In this document: piece by piece, positions 43,117 through 51,062 of the stretch | Position numbering within the stretch: position 1 is the first letter of the stretch | Layout of the letters: each line of letters starts with the position of its first letter | From: Arthrobacter rhizophilus | GTDB taxonomy: Bacteria; Actinomycetota; Actinomycetes; Actinomycetales; Micrococcaceae | DNA length: 64,000 nt | Assembly: GCF_026241105.1 (NCBI RefSeq) | Contig: NZ_JAPFFT010000002.1 | Location: 62,001-126,000 of the forward strand | Reading direction: 5' to 3' | Notes under the pieces: model-generated | The model's database searches: none | What the model was told of the DNA's origin: nothing | What the model saw: the letters and a program-made list of their open reading frames with translations, nothing else | Position numbers and translations under genes: made by a program

Positions 43117-44400
43117 CTAGAGTTCGACGCCGAGCAATCCGTTGACGGCGTCGCCCACCAGCGCTGTGTCCAGCGCGCAGGGCTTTGCGTTGGACTGTTC
43201 GCTGAGGGCGGCTGCCGCCCAGGCATCGACGGCGGCGATCGCGCCGGGAGCGTTGAGATCGTTGGCAAGCTCGGCACGCATGCGTGTGAGCAGTTCCGCG
43301 GCAGTCCCCTCGGGAGCAGCGTCCAGGGCTGCGCGCCACGTTTTGAGCCGCTCCTTGGCTTGCGCAAATCCTTCGTCGGTCCAGGACCAATCCGAACGGT
43401 AGTGGTTGGCCAGAATCGCCAAGCGGATTGCAGCCGGTTCTTCGCCCTCGGCGCGGAGCTTCGACACAAGCACGAGGTTGCCCTTGGACTTGCTCATCTT
43501 TTCGCCGTCCAGGCCCACCATTCCAGCGTGGGCATAGTGGTGCGCCAGGGGTACACCGCTGAGCGAGTATGCATGGCCGGCGCCCATTTCGTGGTGCGGG
43601 AAGACCAGGTCCGAGCCCCCGCCCTGCACTGTGAAGGGAGCGGGCAGGTACTTCTGGGCAATGACAGTGCACTCAATGTGCCAACCGGGCCGTCCGTCGC
43701 CCAGGCTTGCACCGGGCCAACTCGGTTCGCCGTCGCGGGCAACGCGCCACAGCAAAGGATCGAGCGCATTGCGTTTCCCGGATCGGCCGGGATCTCCGCC
43801 GCGTTCCGCGAAGAGTTCCAGCATTTCCACTTCACCGAGACCTGAGATGTCGCCCAAGGTCCAGGCATCCGGACTGTCCGAGCGCTTGCCCGCGGCCTCG
43901 ACGTCGTAATAGACGTCGCCGTCAGGCTCACCGTCGGTGCCGTGCACCCGGTAGGCAAGTTCGTCCGCGATCAGTCGTTCAATCGCCGGGACAATCATCG
44001 GGATGGCCTCGACGGCCCCGATGTAATGGTTGGGCGCCAAGACATTCAGGGCGTCCATGTCGGTGTGGAAGAGTTCGATCTGGCTCGCGGCCAGCTCGCG
44101 CCAGTCCACGCCGGTGGCTGTGGCGCGCTCCAGGAGGGGATCGTCGACGTCGGTGACATTCTGAACGTAGGCAACCCGCTGACCGCTGTCCCGCCATGCC
44201 CGGTTGAGGAGGTCGAAGGCGACGTAGCTGGCCGCGTGCCCCATGTGGGTGGCGTCGTAGGGGGTGATGCCGCAGACGTACATTGATTGCTCGCCGCGCG
44301 GCTCGATGTCCACCAAGGCCTTGAGGGTGGTATCAAACAGCCGCAATTGGGGCATGCTGCCGGGCAGTTCAGGCACAGGGCGGGAGGTCCACGATTTCAC
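43117..44400 (-). CDS. mshC: Cysteine--1-D-myo-inosityl 2-amino-2-deoxy-alpha-D-glucopyranoside ligase
   Basis: 427 aa. MshC joins cysteine to GlcN-inositol in mycothiol synthesis, a cysteinyl-tRNA-synthetase relative. Seen are the zinc-site [16 protein letters not shown] (with the HIGH-like HMGH), [34 protein letters not shown] and the [10 protein letters not shown] loop. It lacks the tRNA-binding domain of CysS. GTG 44400 ([14 protein letters not shown]) is preferred over ATG 44412: a TATGGT -10 box ends 7 nt before it and the N-terminus then aligns with that of the M. tuberculosis enzyme as I recall it (MQSW). Confidence 0.95.
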   Translation of the reverse strand: MKSWTSRPVPELPGSMPQLRLFDTTLKALVDIEPRGEQSMYVCGITPYDATHMGHAASYVAFDLLNRAWRDSGQRVAYVQNVTDVDDPLLERATATGVDWRELAASQIELFHTDMDALNVLAPNHYIGAVEAIPMIVPAIERLIADELAYRVHGTDGEPDGDVYYDVEAAGKRSDSPDAWTLGDISGLGEVEMLELFAERGGDPGRSGKRNALDPLLWRVARDGEPSWPGASLGDGRPGWHIECTVIAQKYLPAPFTVQGGGSDLVFPHHEMGAGHAYSLSGVPLAHHYAHAGMVGLDGEKMSKSKGNLVLVSKLRAEGEEPAAIRLAILANHYRSDWSWTDEGFAQAKERLKTWRAALDAAPEGTAAELLTRMRAELANDLNAPGAIAAVDAWAAAALSEQSNAKPCALDTALVGDAVNGLLGVEL

Positions 44401-44407
44401 AGCCTCA

Positions 44408-44413
44408 ACCATA
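44408..44413 (-). promoter_or_regulatory. Leaderless -10 box for mshC
   Basis: TATGGT on the minus strand ends 7 nt before GTG 44400. The box contains the alternative ATG start, arguing against that start. Confidence 0.55.
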
Positions 44414-44416
44414 GTG

Positions 44417-45250
44417 CTAGGCGCTGATGACATTGAAACCGAGCAATACATAAAGGGCAAGACCAACGAGGATCCGGTACCAGACGAAGACCCGGTAACT
44501 GTGGGTGGAAATGAACTTGAGGAACCATCCGATGATGATGAAGCCCACGACGAAGGCGATGGCCGTGGCGAGGGCTGTCTCCGGCAGGCCGAAGGGTCCG
44601 GTGATTCCTTCCTTCGACACCACCTTGTACAACTGGTACAGGCCACTGCCGAACACGGCCGGGATGGCCAGCAGGAACGAATACCGCGCCGCGGCTTCAC
44701 GTGTGTAGCCCATCAGCAGGCCGGCGGTAATGGTTCCGCCGGAGCGGGAGACGCCCGGGATAAGTGCCATGGCTTGGGCCAGCCCGTAGAGGATGCCGTG
44801 CTTGTACGTCAGATGGCTCAACTCCCGTTCCTGCCGGCCAACGGCGTCGGCTACCGCAAGGATCATGCCGAAGACGATGAGCATGGTGGCCACGATCCAC
44901 AGGCTGCGGAGGACGGATTCGATCTGGTCCTGGAAGAGCAGGCCAAGCACGATGATGGGCAGGCTGCCGAGGATGACCAACCAACCCATTCGGGCGTCGG
45001 GATCGTCCTTTGCCACCTTGCCGCGCAGCGATCCGGACCAGGCCCGCACAATCCTGACGATGTCCCGCCAGAAGAAGACGATGACGGCCGTCTCGGTGCC
45101 CAGCTGCGTGATGGCCGTGAAAGCGGCACCGGGATCCGCCGCATTGGGCAGGAACGAGCCGACAATACGCAGGTGTGCGCTTGAAGAAATCGGAAGGAAT
45201 TCCGTAAGGCCTTGCACAAGGCCGAGGAAGGCCGCTTCTATCCAGTTCAC
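44417..45250 (-). CDS. uppP: Undecaprenyl-diphosphate phosphatase UppP (BacA)
   Basis: 277 aa multi-helix membrane enzyme that recycles the C55 lipid carrier by removing one phosphate. The two active-site motifs are [18 protein letters not shown] at the N-terminus, with the catalytic Glu and Ser, and [17 protein letters not shown] near residue 175. The C-terminal helices are intact. Increased dosage of this family confers bacitracin resistance. GTG start. TAGGGT lies 8 nt upstream, so it may be leaderless. It lies 16 bp upstream of mshC and diverges from the aldo/keto reductase gene. Confidence 0.95.
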   Translation of the reverse strand: MNWIEAAFLGLVQGLTEFLPISSSAHLRIVGSFLPNAADPGAAFTAITQLGTETAVIVFFWRDIVRIVRAWSGSLRGKVAKDDPDARMGWLVILGSLPIIVLGLLFQDQIESVLRSLWIVATMLIVFGMILAVADAVGRQERELSHLTYKHGILYGLAQAMALIPGVSRSGGTITAGLLMGYTREAAARYSFLLAIPAVFGSGLYQLYKVVSKEGITGPFGLPETALATAIAFVVGFIIIGWFLKFISTHSYRVFVWYRILVGLALYVLLGFNVISA

Positions 45251-45258
45251 GTGAATAG

Positions 45259-45295
45259 ACCCTACGTCATGAACTACCCGAACTCCCCGTAAGCT
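45259..45295. promoter_or_regulatory. Divergent promoters for uppP and the aldo/keto reductase
   Basis: On the minus strand TAGGGT (45259-45264) ends 8 nt before GTG 45250. On the plus strand TAAGCT (45290-45295) ends 7 nt before ATG 45303. Only 52 bp separate the two start codons. Confidence 0.55.
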
Positions 45296-45302
45296 ATCAG
45301 CT

Positions 45303-46235
45303 ATGCAGCAGCGTTACGTCGGCAATAGCGGGTTTCGGGTGTCCACCCTTTCCCTGGGCACCATGTCCTGGGCGGAAGAAACGGACGAACAGGATGCACG
45401 GGAACTGCTCCACACCTTCGTTGCGGCAGGCGGCACCATGATTGACACCGCGGCCTCCTACGCAGGCGGTCAGGCCGAGGCCCTTCTGGGGTCCATGCTG
45501 GGCGACGTCGTGGCGCGTTCCGAGGTTGTCCTCTCCACGAAAGCAGGAGTCTCGACGTCGGACGTCCGCCGCACTGTCGATGCCTCCCGTGGCTCTCTGT
45601 TGTCCGCTCTCGACGCCAGCCTTGCCCGCTTGGGAACCGACTACGTCGACATCTGGTTCGCCCAGGCATGGGACGGCAATGTTCCGCTCGACGAAACGCT
45701 TTCGGCGCTTGACCTTGCGCTGCGGTCGGGACGCGCGCGGTACGTCGGCATTTCCAACTACAACGGCTGGCAGACCGCGAAGGCGTCCGCCGTGGCGGAA
45801 TTCACTGTCGTGGCCAACCAATCCGAATACTCCCTCCTGCACCGGAAGCCGGAAGAGGAACTGGTACCGGCCGTTGAGGACGCCGGCCTGGGCCTCATGG
45901 CGTGGGGGCCGCTCGGGCGCGGCGTGCTCAGTGGCAAATACAGGGGACAGATCCCTTCCGACTCACGCGCGGCCGAGGGGCGCTTGAGTAGTTACGTCGA
46001 AAAGTATCTCGACGCGCGTGGAGCGCGAATCGTCGAAGCGGTGGCCATGGCGGGGCGTGGATTGGGACGCTCCGCGGTGGACGTATCACTGAGCTGGCTG
46101 CTTTCCCGCCCAGGCGTATCTACGGCGGTAGTGGGCGCGCGCAATGCGATCCAGCTCAAGGAGTTGCTCGATGCGCAACTAGCGCCTCTTCCCGCCGAAA
46201 TTTCGCGGGCACTGGAAGACGTTTCAGGGATCTGA
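45303..46235 (+). CDS. Aldo/keto reductase family protein
   Basis: 310 aa TIM-barrel oxidoreductase. Present are [18 protein letters not shown] at the N-terminus, the catalytic Asp and Tyr in [14 protein letters not shown], Lys in VVLSTKAGV, and the NADPH-binding end in [23 protein letters not shown]. The usual His of the tetrad (in YxxHxWD-type motifs) appears to be Gln in [10 protein letters not shown]. This could reduce or change activity toward carbonyls. The substrate is unknown. It is leaderless, with a TAAGCT box 7 nt before ATG. Confidence 0.88.
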   Translation: MQQRYVGNSGFRVSTLSLGTMSWAEETDEQDARELLHTFVAAGGTMIDTAASYAGGQAEALLGSMLGDVVARSEVVLSTKAGVSTSDVRRTVDASRGSLLSALDASLARLGTDYVDIWFAQAWDGNVPLDETLSALDLALRSGRARYVGISNYNGWQTAKASAVAEFTVVANQSEYSLLHRKPEEELVPAVEDAGLGLMAWGPLGRGVLSGKYRGQIPSDSRAAEGRLSSYVEKYLDARGARIVEAVAMAGRGLGRSAVDVSLSWLLSRPGVSTAVVGARNAIQLKELLDAQLAPLPAEISRALEDVSGI

Positions 46236-46250
46236 CTCCGCTGAAACTGC

Positions 46251-46303
46251 GGCACTACTGATCGGGCATTACTGGCCCGGCACTACCGATGGCACTACTG
46301 ATC
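46251..46303. repeat. Four imperfect tandem copies of a 13-14 bp unit
   Basis: Copies of GGCACTACTGATC begin at 46251, 46265 (GGCATTACTGGCC), 46279 (GGCACTACCGAT) and 46291. The last copy contains the stop codon of the minus-strand 90-aa gene, and each copy carries a TAG or TAA on that strand. Confidence 0.65.
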
Positions 46304-46567
46304 AAGGATTTCCAGCTCGTCTTCATCGAGGAGTTCATTGTTGTCCTCATCGCCATCTTCTTCATCGTCGTCAAACACCTGAAGGGGTGTGACTTCCGAG
46401 TAGGCCTCGTATAGTGAGTCCTCATATACCTCAAAGGCATCTGCAACGGCGAAAAACGCAGCCTCCACAGCGGGATCTCCTTCGCCCCGGCGGGCGGAAG
46501 CGGCAATCAGGTGCTCTTCCAAGGCGGCTGTCAATGACTGAAGCGCGACACGCGGATCGATGCTCAT
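46295..46567 (-). CDS. Small acidic protein of unknown function
   Basis: 90 aa. A helical N-terminal half (VALQSLTAALEEHLIAASARRGEG, in which Leu/Ala heptads are visible) is followed by AAFFAVADAFEVYEDSLYEAY and a strongly acidic tail (FDDDEEDGDEDNNELLDEDELEI). I recognise no enzyme motif. Such small acidic proteins often act as inhibitors or partners of DNA- or RNA-binding proteins, which is only a guess. The gene is leaderless, with TAACGT 6 nt before ATG, and diverges from the DUF5703 gene with a 39-bp gap. Confidence 0.7.
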   Translation of the reverse strand: MSIDPRVALQSLTAALEEHLIAASARRGEGDPAVEAAFFAVADAFEVYEDSLYEAYSEVTPLQVFDDDEEDGDEDNNELLDEDELEILDQ

Positions 46568-46573
46568 GACTTC

Positions 46574-46579
46574 ACGTTA
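46574..46579 (-). promoter_or_regulatory. Leaderless -10 box for the 90-aa acidic protein
   Basis: TAACGT on the minus strand ends 6 nt before ATG 46567. It is the same hexamer as used by pafBC. Confidence 0.55.
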
Positions 46580-46606
46580 GCCCGAAAAAGACGAAAATGG
46601 AGAGGG

Positions 46607-46840
46607 ATGAGAGAACAATTTCTGAGCAGTTCAGTGGAGCGTCAGCGGGACTACGCAAGGCAGTACGAGTATCTCGTACTGACCGTCAGCCCTGACGATT
46701 CCTTGCCCGAGGCGCGGCGTCGGCTCGTGGAGCACTCCGAATATGGCAAGTGGGAACTGGAGCGGAGCATCCTCTATATCGGCGGCGGTCGCCGCTTCTG
46801 GCTCCGCCGTAGAGTGCTCAACGTGCAGCGCACCGTCTAG
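46607..46840 (+). CDS. DUF5703 family small protein
   Basis: 77 aa. Basic and aromatic, with RQYEYLVLTVSPDDSLPEARRRL, EYGKWELERSILYIGGGRRFWLRRRV. This layout of a short alpha-beta protein ending in an Arg-rich strand fits the actinobacterial DUF5703 group, whose function is unknown. GGAGAGGG lies immediately before the ATG. It is divergent from a highly acidic 90-aa protein, and the opposite charges make a physical pairing worth testing. Confidence 0.7.
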   Translation: MREQFLSSSVERQRDYARQYEYLVLTVSPDDSLPEARRRLVEHSEYGKWELERSILYIGGGRRFWLRRRVLNVQRTV

Positions 46841-46885
46841 CCGCGAGGCCTCGTTTCGGGGTCCCCGATTCAGCTTTCGAGCGGT

Positions 46886-48049
46886 TCAGCCTTCGAGCGG
46901 GCCGAGCCACGCGTTGGCGACAGTGGTGTGCGCTGACTCATCGTTGGAGGGATGGAAAATCCCCGCCAGCACATCGCGATACAACCGTTCAAGTTCGGAG
47001 CCATGGAAGTAGCTGGAGCCTCCGGAAACCCGGATTGCCACGTCCACCATGCTCCGGGCGTTCTCGGTTGCCCGCACCTTGAGTCCGACAAACTTCGGAA
47101 ACCACTGGGAGCCGTGGTCGACCAGTGCGTCCACGTCATGGGCAACTGATTCTAGATGCGGCTGGATGGAATCCATGGCCATTGCGGCGTCGGCAATCCT
47201 CCAGCGGATGTCCGGATCTTGCGAAAAGCTCCGGCCGCCGTACTTCGCCGAGGTCCTGCGCTTGGCGGCCTCAACGGCCAAAGTGAATGCCCGTTCCCCG
47301 ATGCCCGTGTACACCGCCGCGAGCAGCGTTTCGAAGCACGCGAAAATCGCGAAGATCAACGGATCCTGGCTGGGTCCGACGGGCAGTTTCCGGAAGATGC
47401 GCCCGGACGGAACCACCGCACCCTGCAGGAGCGTGGTGTTCGATTGGCTTGCGCGCATGCCCAAGGTATCCCAGTCAGCGAGGGTCTCGTGACCCGGGCC
47501 ATCACGTTGGATAAAGCCGAAGACCAGCTCGCCATCCCCGTTCCGCGCACCACCGTCCTTGCCGAAGATTCCGAGGCGCGTCCAGGCCGGCGACAGGCTC
47601 GTGAAGATTTTCCGTCCCGTGAAGCTGTACCCACCGTCGTCCTGCGGCTCGGCCGTGGTCCCAGAGTCAAACAGCATGGAGTCGTTGCCTGCCTCGGAAA
47701 TCCCGAAGGCAAAGACCTCGCCGTTACCGGCTTCCTTGAGGACAAAGCCGAGGGAGTCGTCTCCGCGGGCGGCGAGGACATGGGCGACGCCGGTCCAGAC
47801 GAGGTGCATGTTGACGGCCAACGCGGTGGCCGGGGCAGCCGTTGCAAGACGGCGCTGAAGTGCCGCCGCCGCTTCGAGCCCGAGCCCGAGTCCGCCGTCG
47901 GACTCCGGGACGAAGATCTTCAGGTAACCCGCCGCAGCGAGCTCTCCCAGGTCTTCGCGGAAAAACGAGTTGTCCCGGTCATAGCCTGCGGCGCGGCTCC
48001 GGATGCGCTCCAGCAGTTCGTCCGGCAGGATCTCCTCGGGAGTCACCAC
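46886..48049 (-). CDS. Acyl-CoA dehydrogenase family protein
   Basis: 387 aa. All-alpha N-terminal domain (ILPDELLERIRSRAAGYDRDN, LGELAAAGYLKIFVPESDGG), a beta middle domain with FGISEAGNDSMLFDS and GYSFTGRKIFTSLSP, and a C-terminal helical bundle with TLLAAVYTGIGERAFTLAVEAAKRRTS. The usual catalytic Glu of the C-terminal domain is not obvious. The sequence is closer to the flavin-dependent monooxygenase-like or uncharacterised actinobacterial acyl-CoA dehydrogenases. GTG start with AAGGAGAAC, 7 bp after the M20 peptidase gene, so the two form an operon. Confidence 0.85.
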   Translation of the reverse strand: MVTPEEILPDELLERIRSRAAGYDRDNSFFREDLGELAAAGYLKIFVPESDGGLGLGLEAAAALQRRLATAAPATALAVNMHLVWTGVAHVLAARGDDSLGFVLKEAGNGEVFAFGISEAGNDSMLFDSGTTAEPQDDGGYSFTGRKIFTSLSPAWTRLGIFGKDGGARNGDGELVFGFIQRDGPGHETLADWDTLGMRASQSNTTLLQGAVVPSGRIFRKLPVGPSQDPLIFAIFACFETLLAAVYTGIGERAFTLAVEAAKRRTSAKYGGRSFSQDPDIRWRIADAAMAMDSIQPHLESVAHDVDALVDHGSQWFPKFVGLKVRATENARSMVDVAIRVSGGSSYFHGSELERLYRDVLAGIFHPSNDESAHTTVANAWLGPLEG

Positions 48050-48056
48050 GTTCTCC

Positions 48057-49361
48057 TTAGTAGTTGCTCAGCAGGGTGTTGAGCACCCTGGACCCGAACT
48101 TGAGCGAATCGGCGGGAACGCGTTCGTCAACTCCATGGAACATTCCAGTGAAGTCAAGTTCCTCCGGCAGCATCAGGGGCGCAAACCCGTAGCCGGTGAT
48201 GCCGATCTTGCTGAGCGACTTGTTGTCGGTGCCGCCTGACAGTGTGTACGGCAAGACCTTGGCGCCGGGGTCCTCGGAATGGAGCGCATCGATCATGGCG
48301 TCTACCAGGTTGCCGGCAAACGGCACCTCCAAGGACACGTCCTTGTTGACGTAGCTGACGTCCACACCTTCTCCGGCAAGTTGCTTGATGGTTTCGAACA
48401 CGAGCTCCTGCTGGCCGGGCAGGGTGCGGCAATCCACCAGTGCTTCCGCGGATTCCGGGATCACATTGTGCTTATATCCCGAGCTCAGCAGTGTGGGGTT
48501 CGAGGTGTTCTGCAGAGTGGCTCCGACGAAACGCGCCACGGTGCCGAGTTCTTTCAGCAGGATCTCGGGGTTGTCCGGGTCGAATTCGACGCCGGTCAGT
48601 TCGGTGACGCCGTCGAGGAATTGGCGGGTGGTGGGTGTCAGTTCGATGGGCCACCGGTATTCCCCGATGCGCGTGACTGCGCCCGCAAGACGGGTGATGG
48701 CGTTGTCGGTGTTGATTTGCGAACCGTGCCCGGCCCGGCCGTGGGCTACGAGGCGCAGCCAGGAAAGGCCCTTCTCGGCAGTCTGGAGCAGGTAGGTGCG
48801 CTGGCCTCCGATAGTCGCGGAGAAGCCGCCTACTTCGGAGATCGCTTCCGTCGCGCCGGCGAACAGTTCACGGCGGTGCTCGACGGCGTACCGCGCACCG
48901 TGGTTGCCGCCCGCTTCCTCGTCGGCGAAGAAGGCAAAGATGATGTCGCGCTTCGGCTTGCGTCCCGTCCGGGCGAAGTCACGCATGACGGAGAGAATCA
49001 TGGCATCCATGTCCTTCATGTCCACGGCACCCCGACCCCAAATGAGGCCGTCTTTGAGTTCACCGCTGAAGGGATCCACGGACCACTGGTCCTTGAGCGC
49101 GGGAACGACGTCAAGGTGGCCATGCACCACCAGGGCGTCGGCTGAGGGGTCCTCCCCCGCCATGCGCGTCACGACGTTGGCGCGCCCCGGAGCGGATTCA
49201 AAGATTTCAGCGTCCAATCCCACTTCGCTAATCAGCGCCGCGGTGTATTCGGCGGCAGCACGTTCCCCGGGACCGGAATCGTCACCGAAGTTCGAGGTGT
49301 CTATCCGGATCAGTTCCTGGCAAATCCGGACTACTTCGTCCTCGGGTCGGATATCAGTCAT
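48057..49361 (-). CDS. M20/M25/M40 family metallopeptidase
   Basis: 434 aa. Metal-binding residues occur in VVHGHLDVVPA and GRGAVDMKDMDAMIL, the catalytic Glu in FAFFADEEAGGNHGARY, and a late His in SGGTDNKSLSKIGITGYGFAPL followed by FHGVDERVP. The lid domain shows GRAGHGSQINTDNAI. Relatives are dipeptidases, carboxypeptidases or acetylornithine/succinyl-diaminopimelate deacylases. This sequence fits the dipeptidase-like group. GAGGAG precedes ATG 49361. The longer frame from 49412 lacks a ribosome site. Confidence 0.9.
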   Translation of the reverse strand: MTDIRPEDEVVRICQELIRIDTSNFGDDSGPGERAAAEYTAALISEVGLDAEIFESAPGRANVVTRMAGEDPSADALVVHGHLDVVPALKDQWSVDPFSGELKDGLIWGRGAVDMKDMDAMILSVMRDFARTGRKPKRDIIFAFFADEEAGGNHGARYAVEHRRELFAGATEAISEVGGFSATIGGQRTYLLQTAEKGLSWLRLVAHGRAGHGSQINTDNAITRLAGAVTRIGEYRWPIELTPTTRQFLDGVTELTGVEFDPDNPEILLKELGTVARFVGATLQNTSNPTLLSSGYKHNVIPESAEALVDCRTLPGQQELVFETIKQLAGEGVDVSYVNKDVSLEVPFAGNLVDAMIDALHSEDPGAKVLPYTLSGGTDNKSLSKIGITGYGFAPLMLPEELDFTGMFHGVDERVPADSLKFGSRVLNTLLSNY

Positions 49362-49637
49362 GGAACTCTCCTCGCTGGCTGGGATTCGTGTACTCCGGCG
49401 GGCAGGCGTCAAGGTGCGGACGCTCCCGCGGGCTTTCCCAGCCTACCCACCGGCCGCCCGTTTGGACGCGTGTTTTCCGGTGTTTTGACGCGGACTGGGA
49501 GGAACTAATTGCCGGTCCCGGCACCTTCGCCAGCCCCGATTTTTTTATTTCCCAGAAACCGTGTTAGAGTTTTTCTCGCTGCTTCGGAGGAAAGAGAAGC
49601 GCCGGGAGGCGCAGAACGAAGGCTCCGAACACCACCT

Positions 49638-49720
49638 GCGCGGGTGGCGGAATGGCAGACGCGCTAGCTTGAGGTGCTAGTCCTCGAAAGGGGGTGGGGG
49701 TTCAAGTCCCCCTCCGCGCA
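49638..49720 (+). tRNA. tRNA-Leu (anticodon GAG)
   Basis: 83 nt cloverleaf. The acceptor stem GCGCGGG pairs with TCCGCGC (one G-T pair), and the discriminator base is A49720. The anticodon arm CTAGC-TTGAGGT-GCTAG has GAG at 49671-49673. A long variable arm (TCCTCGAAAGGGGGT) marks a class II tRNA, and the T-arm is GGGGGTTCAAGTCCCCC. CCA is not encoded. A TAGAGT box at 49565-49570 may be its promoter. Confidence 0.97.
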
Positions 49721-49725
49721 CAATT

Positions 49726-49766
49726 ATAAGGCCCGGAATCGTAAAGATTCCGGGCCTTATTTGTTT
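49726..49766 (+). terminator. Terminator of tRNA-Leu
   Basis: A perfect 15-bp inverted repeat (49726-49740 with 49746-49760) with a GTAAA loop, followed by TTGTTT. Confidence 0.92.
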
Positions 49767-49849
49767 AATATGAATTTGCTTTTTCAGCAATTGATGGGGC
49801 GTTCATCACATTCATTAAATTCCTGCAGAGTCGATTGGATTCGTGGGCG
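49767..49849. other. AT-rich junction between tRNA-Leu and the patatin gene
   Basis: Visibly AT-rich sequence (runs such as AATATGAATTTGC and CATTCATTAAATTCC) in an otherwise GC-rich window. No gene or repeat of the tRNA 3' end is seen. Confidence 0.5.
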
Positions 49850-50860
49850 TTAGCGCCAGAATTCGGTGAGCTGCTTGGCAAGGGCCCTGCCTTGCTCGTC
49901 ACCGGCTCGAGCGGCGGGCGGACGCAGCGACAGATCCATCGCGTTGGCACCGAACATATGCTCGGAGCTGCTGTCCGGGAAGATCGTTTCGACTCTGCTA
50001 CCGCGTGCCCGTAGTTCATCGACCTGTGTTGCAAGATGCATGCCCCAGTCCACCGGAGTCCGGGATCTGCCGCTGAACGGTGACAGCACCAACACCCGCG
50101 CGTACCCGGCTGCCAGATCGGCATTCTCGGCGTTGGATCGGTAGCCGCCGTCGATATATCGGCTGCCGCCGATACGGTAGGCGAAGGCACTGGCACAGCT
50201 GGCGGCCACGGCGTCCACCAAGTCGACCCCGCTGTGGCGGTCGAACACGACCGGTTCGCCGGTATGCGCATTGACCGCCGTGATGAGCATCCTTTGTTCC
50301 GGCCAGTGCTGGCTAGGCAGACGGGCGGCGACGGTATCTCGCCACCGCGTTTGCGCAGAACCGGCTCCTACAGTGCCGTACGACGCCGCCTCCATTTCGA
50401 GGGCCGCCGCGCCGATTCTGCGGCGCATGTCGGCTGCATCCTCGGCGGCGGCGATGATTCGACTCGTTCTCTCCATATGGTTCGCCGCCGTGCCAACGCG
50501 AACGCGTCCGGCGTCGGGTCCCACTGAAGCGGTCCGCGGCTGGGGTGCAGCGGAGAAGATGTCGGCAAACAGTTGGGCCGGGCTCGCGCCGGTAATCTGG
50601 GCCGCGGCCGTTGATCCAGCTGACGTGCCGATGATGAGATCAGCCTCGGTCACATCCAACCCGGCATCGAAGAGGCCGGCGATGACGCCGATCAGCCAGG
50701 CGTTGCCTGATGATCCGCCACCACCGAGGACCAGCGCTCGCTCACCCGCGGCGCGGACCCGTCTTGTGGCGTCCAACTGCGGCTGACCCTGGCCGGACCT
50801 CGGCAGGTCGGAGGCTGTCGTCGAAATGGAGTGCAGAGGTGAAGAAGGTGTCGTGTTCAT
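49850..50860 (-). CDS. Patatin-like phospholipase family protein
   Basis: 336 aa. The oxyanion glycine loop LVLGGGGSSGNAW near residue 42, the nucleophile elbow GTSAGST with catalytic Ser about residue 80, and the dyad Asp in DGGYRSNAENADLA are present. Patatin-like proteins are acyl hydrolases acting on phospholipids or other esters. There is no signal peptide, so it is cytoplasmic unless secreted by another route. The gene lies downstream of an AT-rich stretch next to a tRNA gene and may be a later insertion. A short leader ORF with a copy-like initiation region precedes it. Confidence 0.9.
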   Translation of the reverse strand: MNTTPSSPLHSISTTASDLPRSGQGQPQLDATRRVRAAGERALVLGGGGSSGNAWLIGVIAGLFDAGLDVTEADLIIGTSAGSTAAAQITGASPAQLFADIFSAAPQPRTASVGPDAGRVRVGTAANHMERTSRIIAAAEDAADMRRRIGAAALEMEAASYGTVGAGSAQTRWRDTVAARLPSQHWPEQRMLITAVNAHTGEPVVFDRHSGVDLVDAVAASCASAFAYRIGGSRYIDGGYRSNAENADLAAGYARVLVLSPFSGRSRTPVDWGMHLATQVDELRARGSRVETIFPDSSSEHMFGANAMDLSLRPPAARAGDEQGRALAKQLTEFWR

Positions 50861-50901
50861 GGGAGTCGCCTTTCGCGAATTGCCTGTGGGGCGCTCCCGG
50901 T

Positions 50902-50920
50902 CGCGACTATTTCAGTCGCG
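50902..50920 (-). promoter_or_regulatory. Hairpin at the end of the leader ORF
   Basis: CGCGACT (50902-50908) pairs with AGTCGCG (50914-50920) around a 5-nt loop. It covers the stop codon of the small leader ORF and lies 41 nt upstream of the patatin start. Confidence 0.45.
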
Positions 50921-50966
50921 CGATCGTGGACTGCGAGGGAGCACCCATTGCGGATACTGCGTTCAT
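50907..50966 (-). CDS. Possible 19-residue leader peptide upstream of the patatin gene
   Basis: ATG 50966 has a near-perfect ribosome site (GGAGGTGAG, 4-5 nt spacing) and opens a 19-codon frame beginning MNAVSAMGAPSQST and ending LK, stop TAG at 50907. The initiation region GGTGAGTCCCATGAACGC resembles that of the patatin gene (GGCGACTCCCATGAACAC), as though one was copied from the other. No match to a known attenuator peptide is evident. Confidence 0.4.
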   Translation of the reverse strand: MNAVSAMGAPSQSTIARLK

Positions 50967-51062
50967 GGGACTCACCTCCTGTCGATAGATCACGATCACT
51001 GAAAAGCTAGCACGCCGCGACGCGGTGCGCTACCGGGCGGTTTCCAACCTCGCTCCGGCACC

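Noticed and set aside
49638..49720. Attachment site in tRNA-Leu
   Set aside because: I could not find a second copy of the tRNA 3' end within the window, and there is no integrase.
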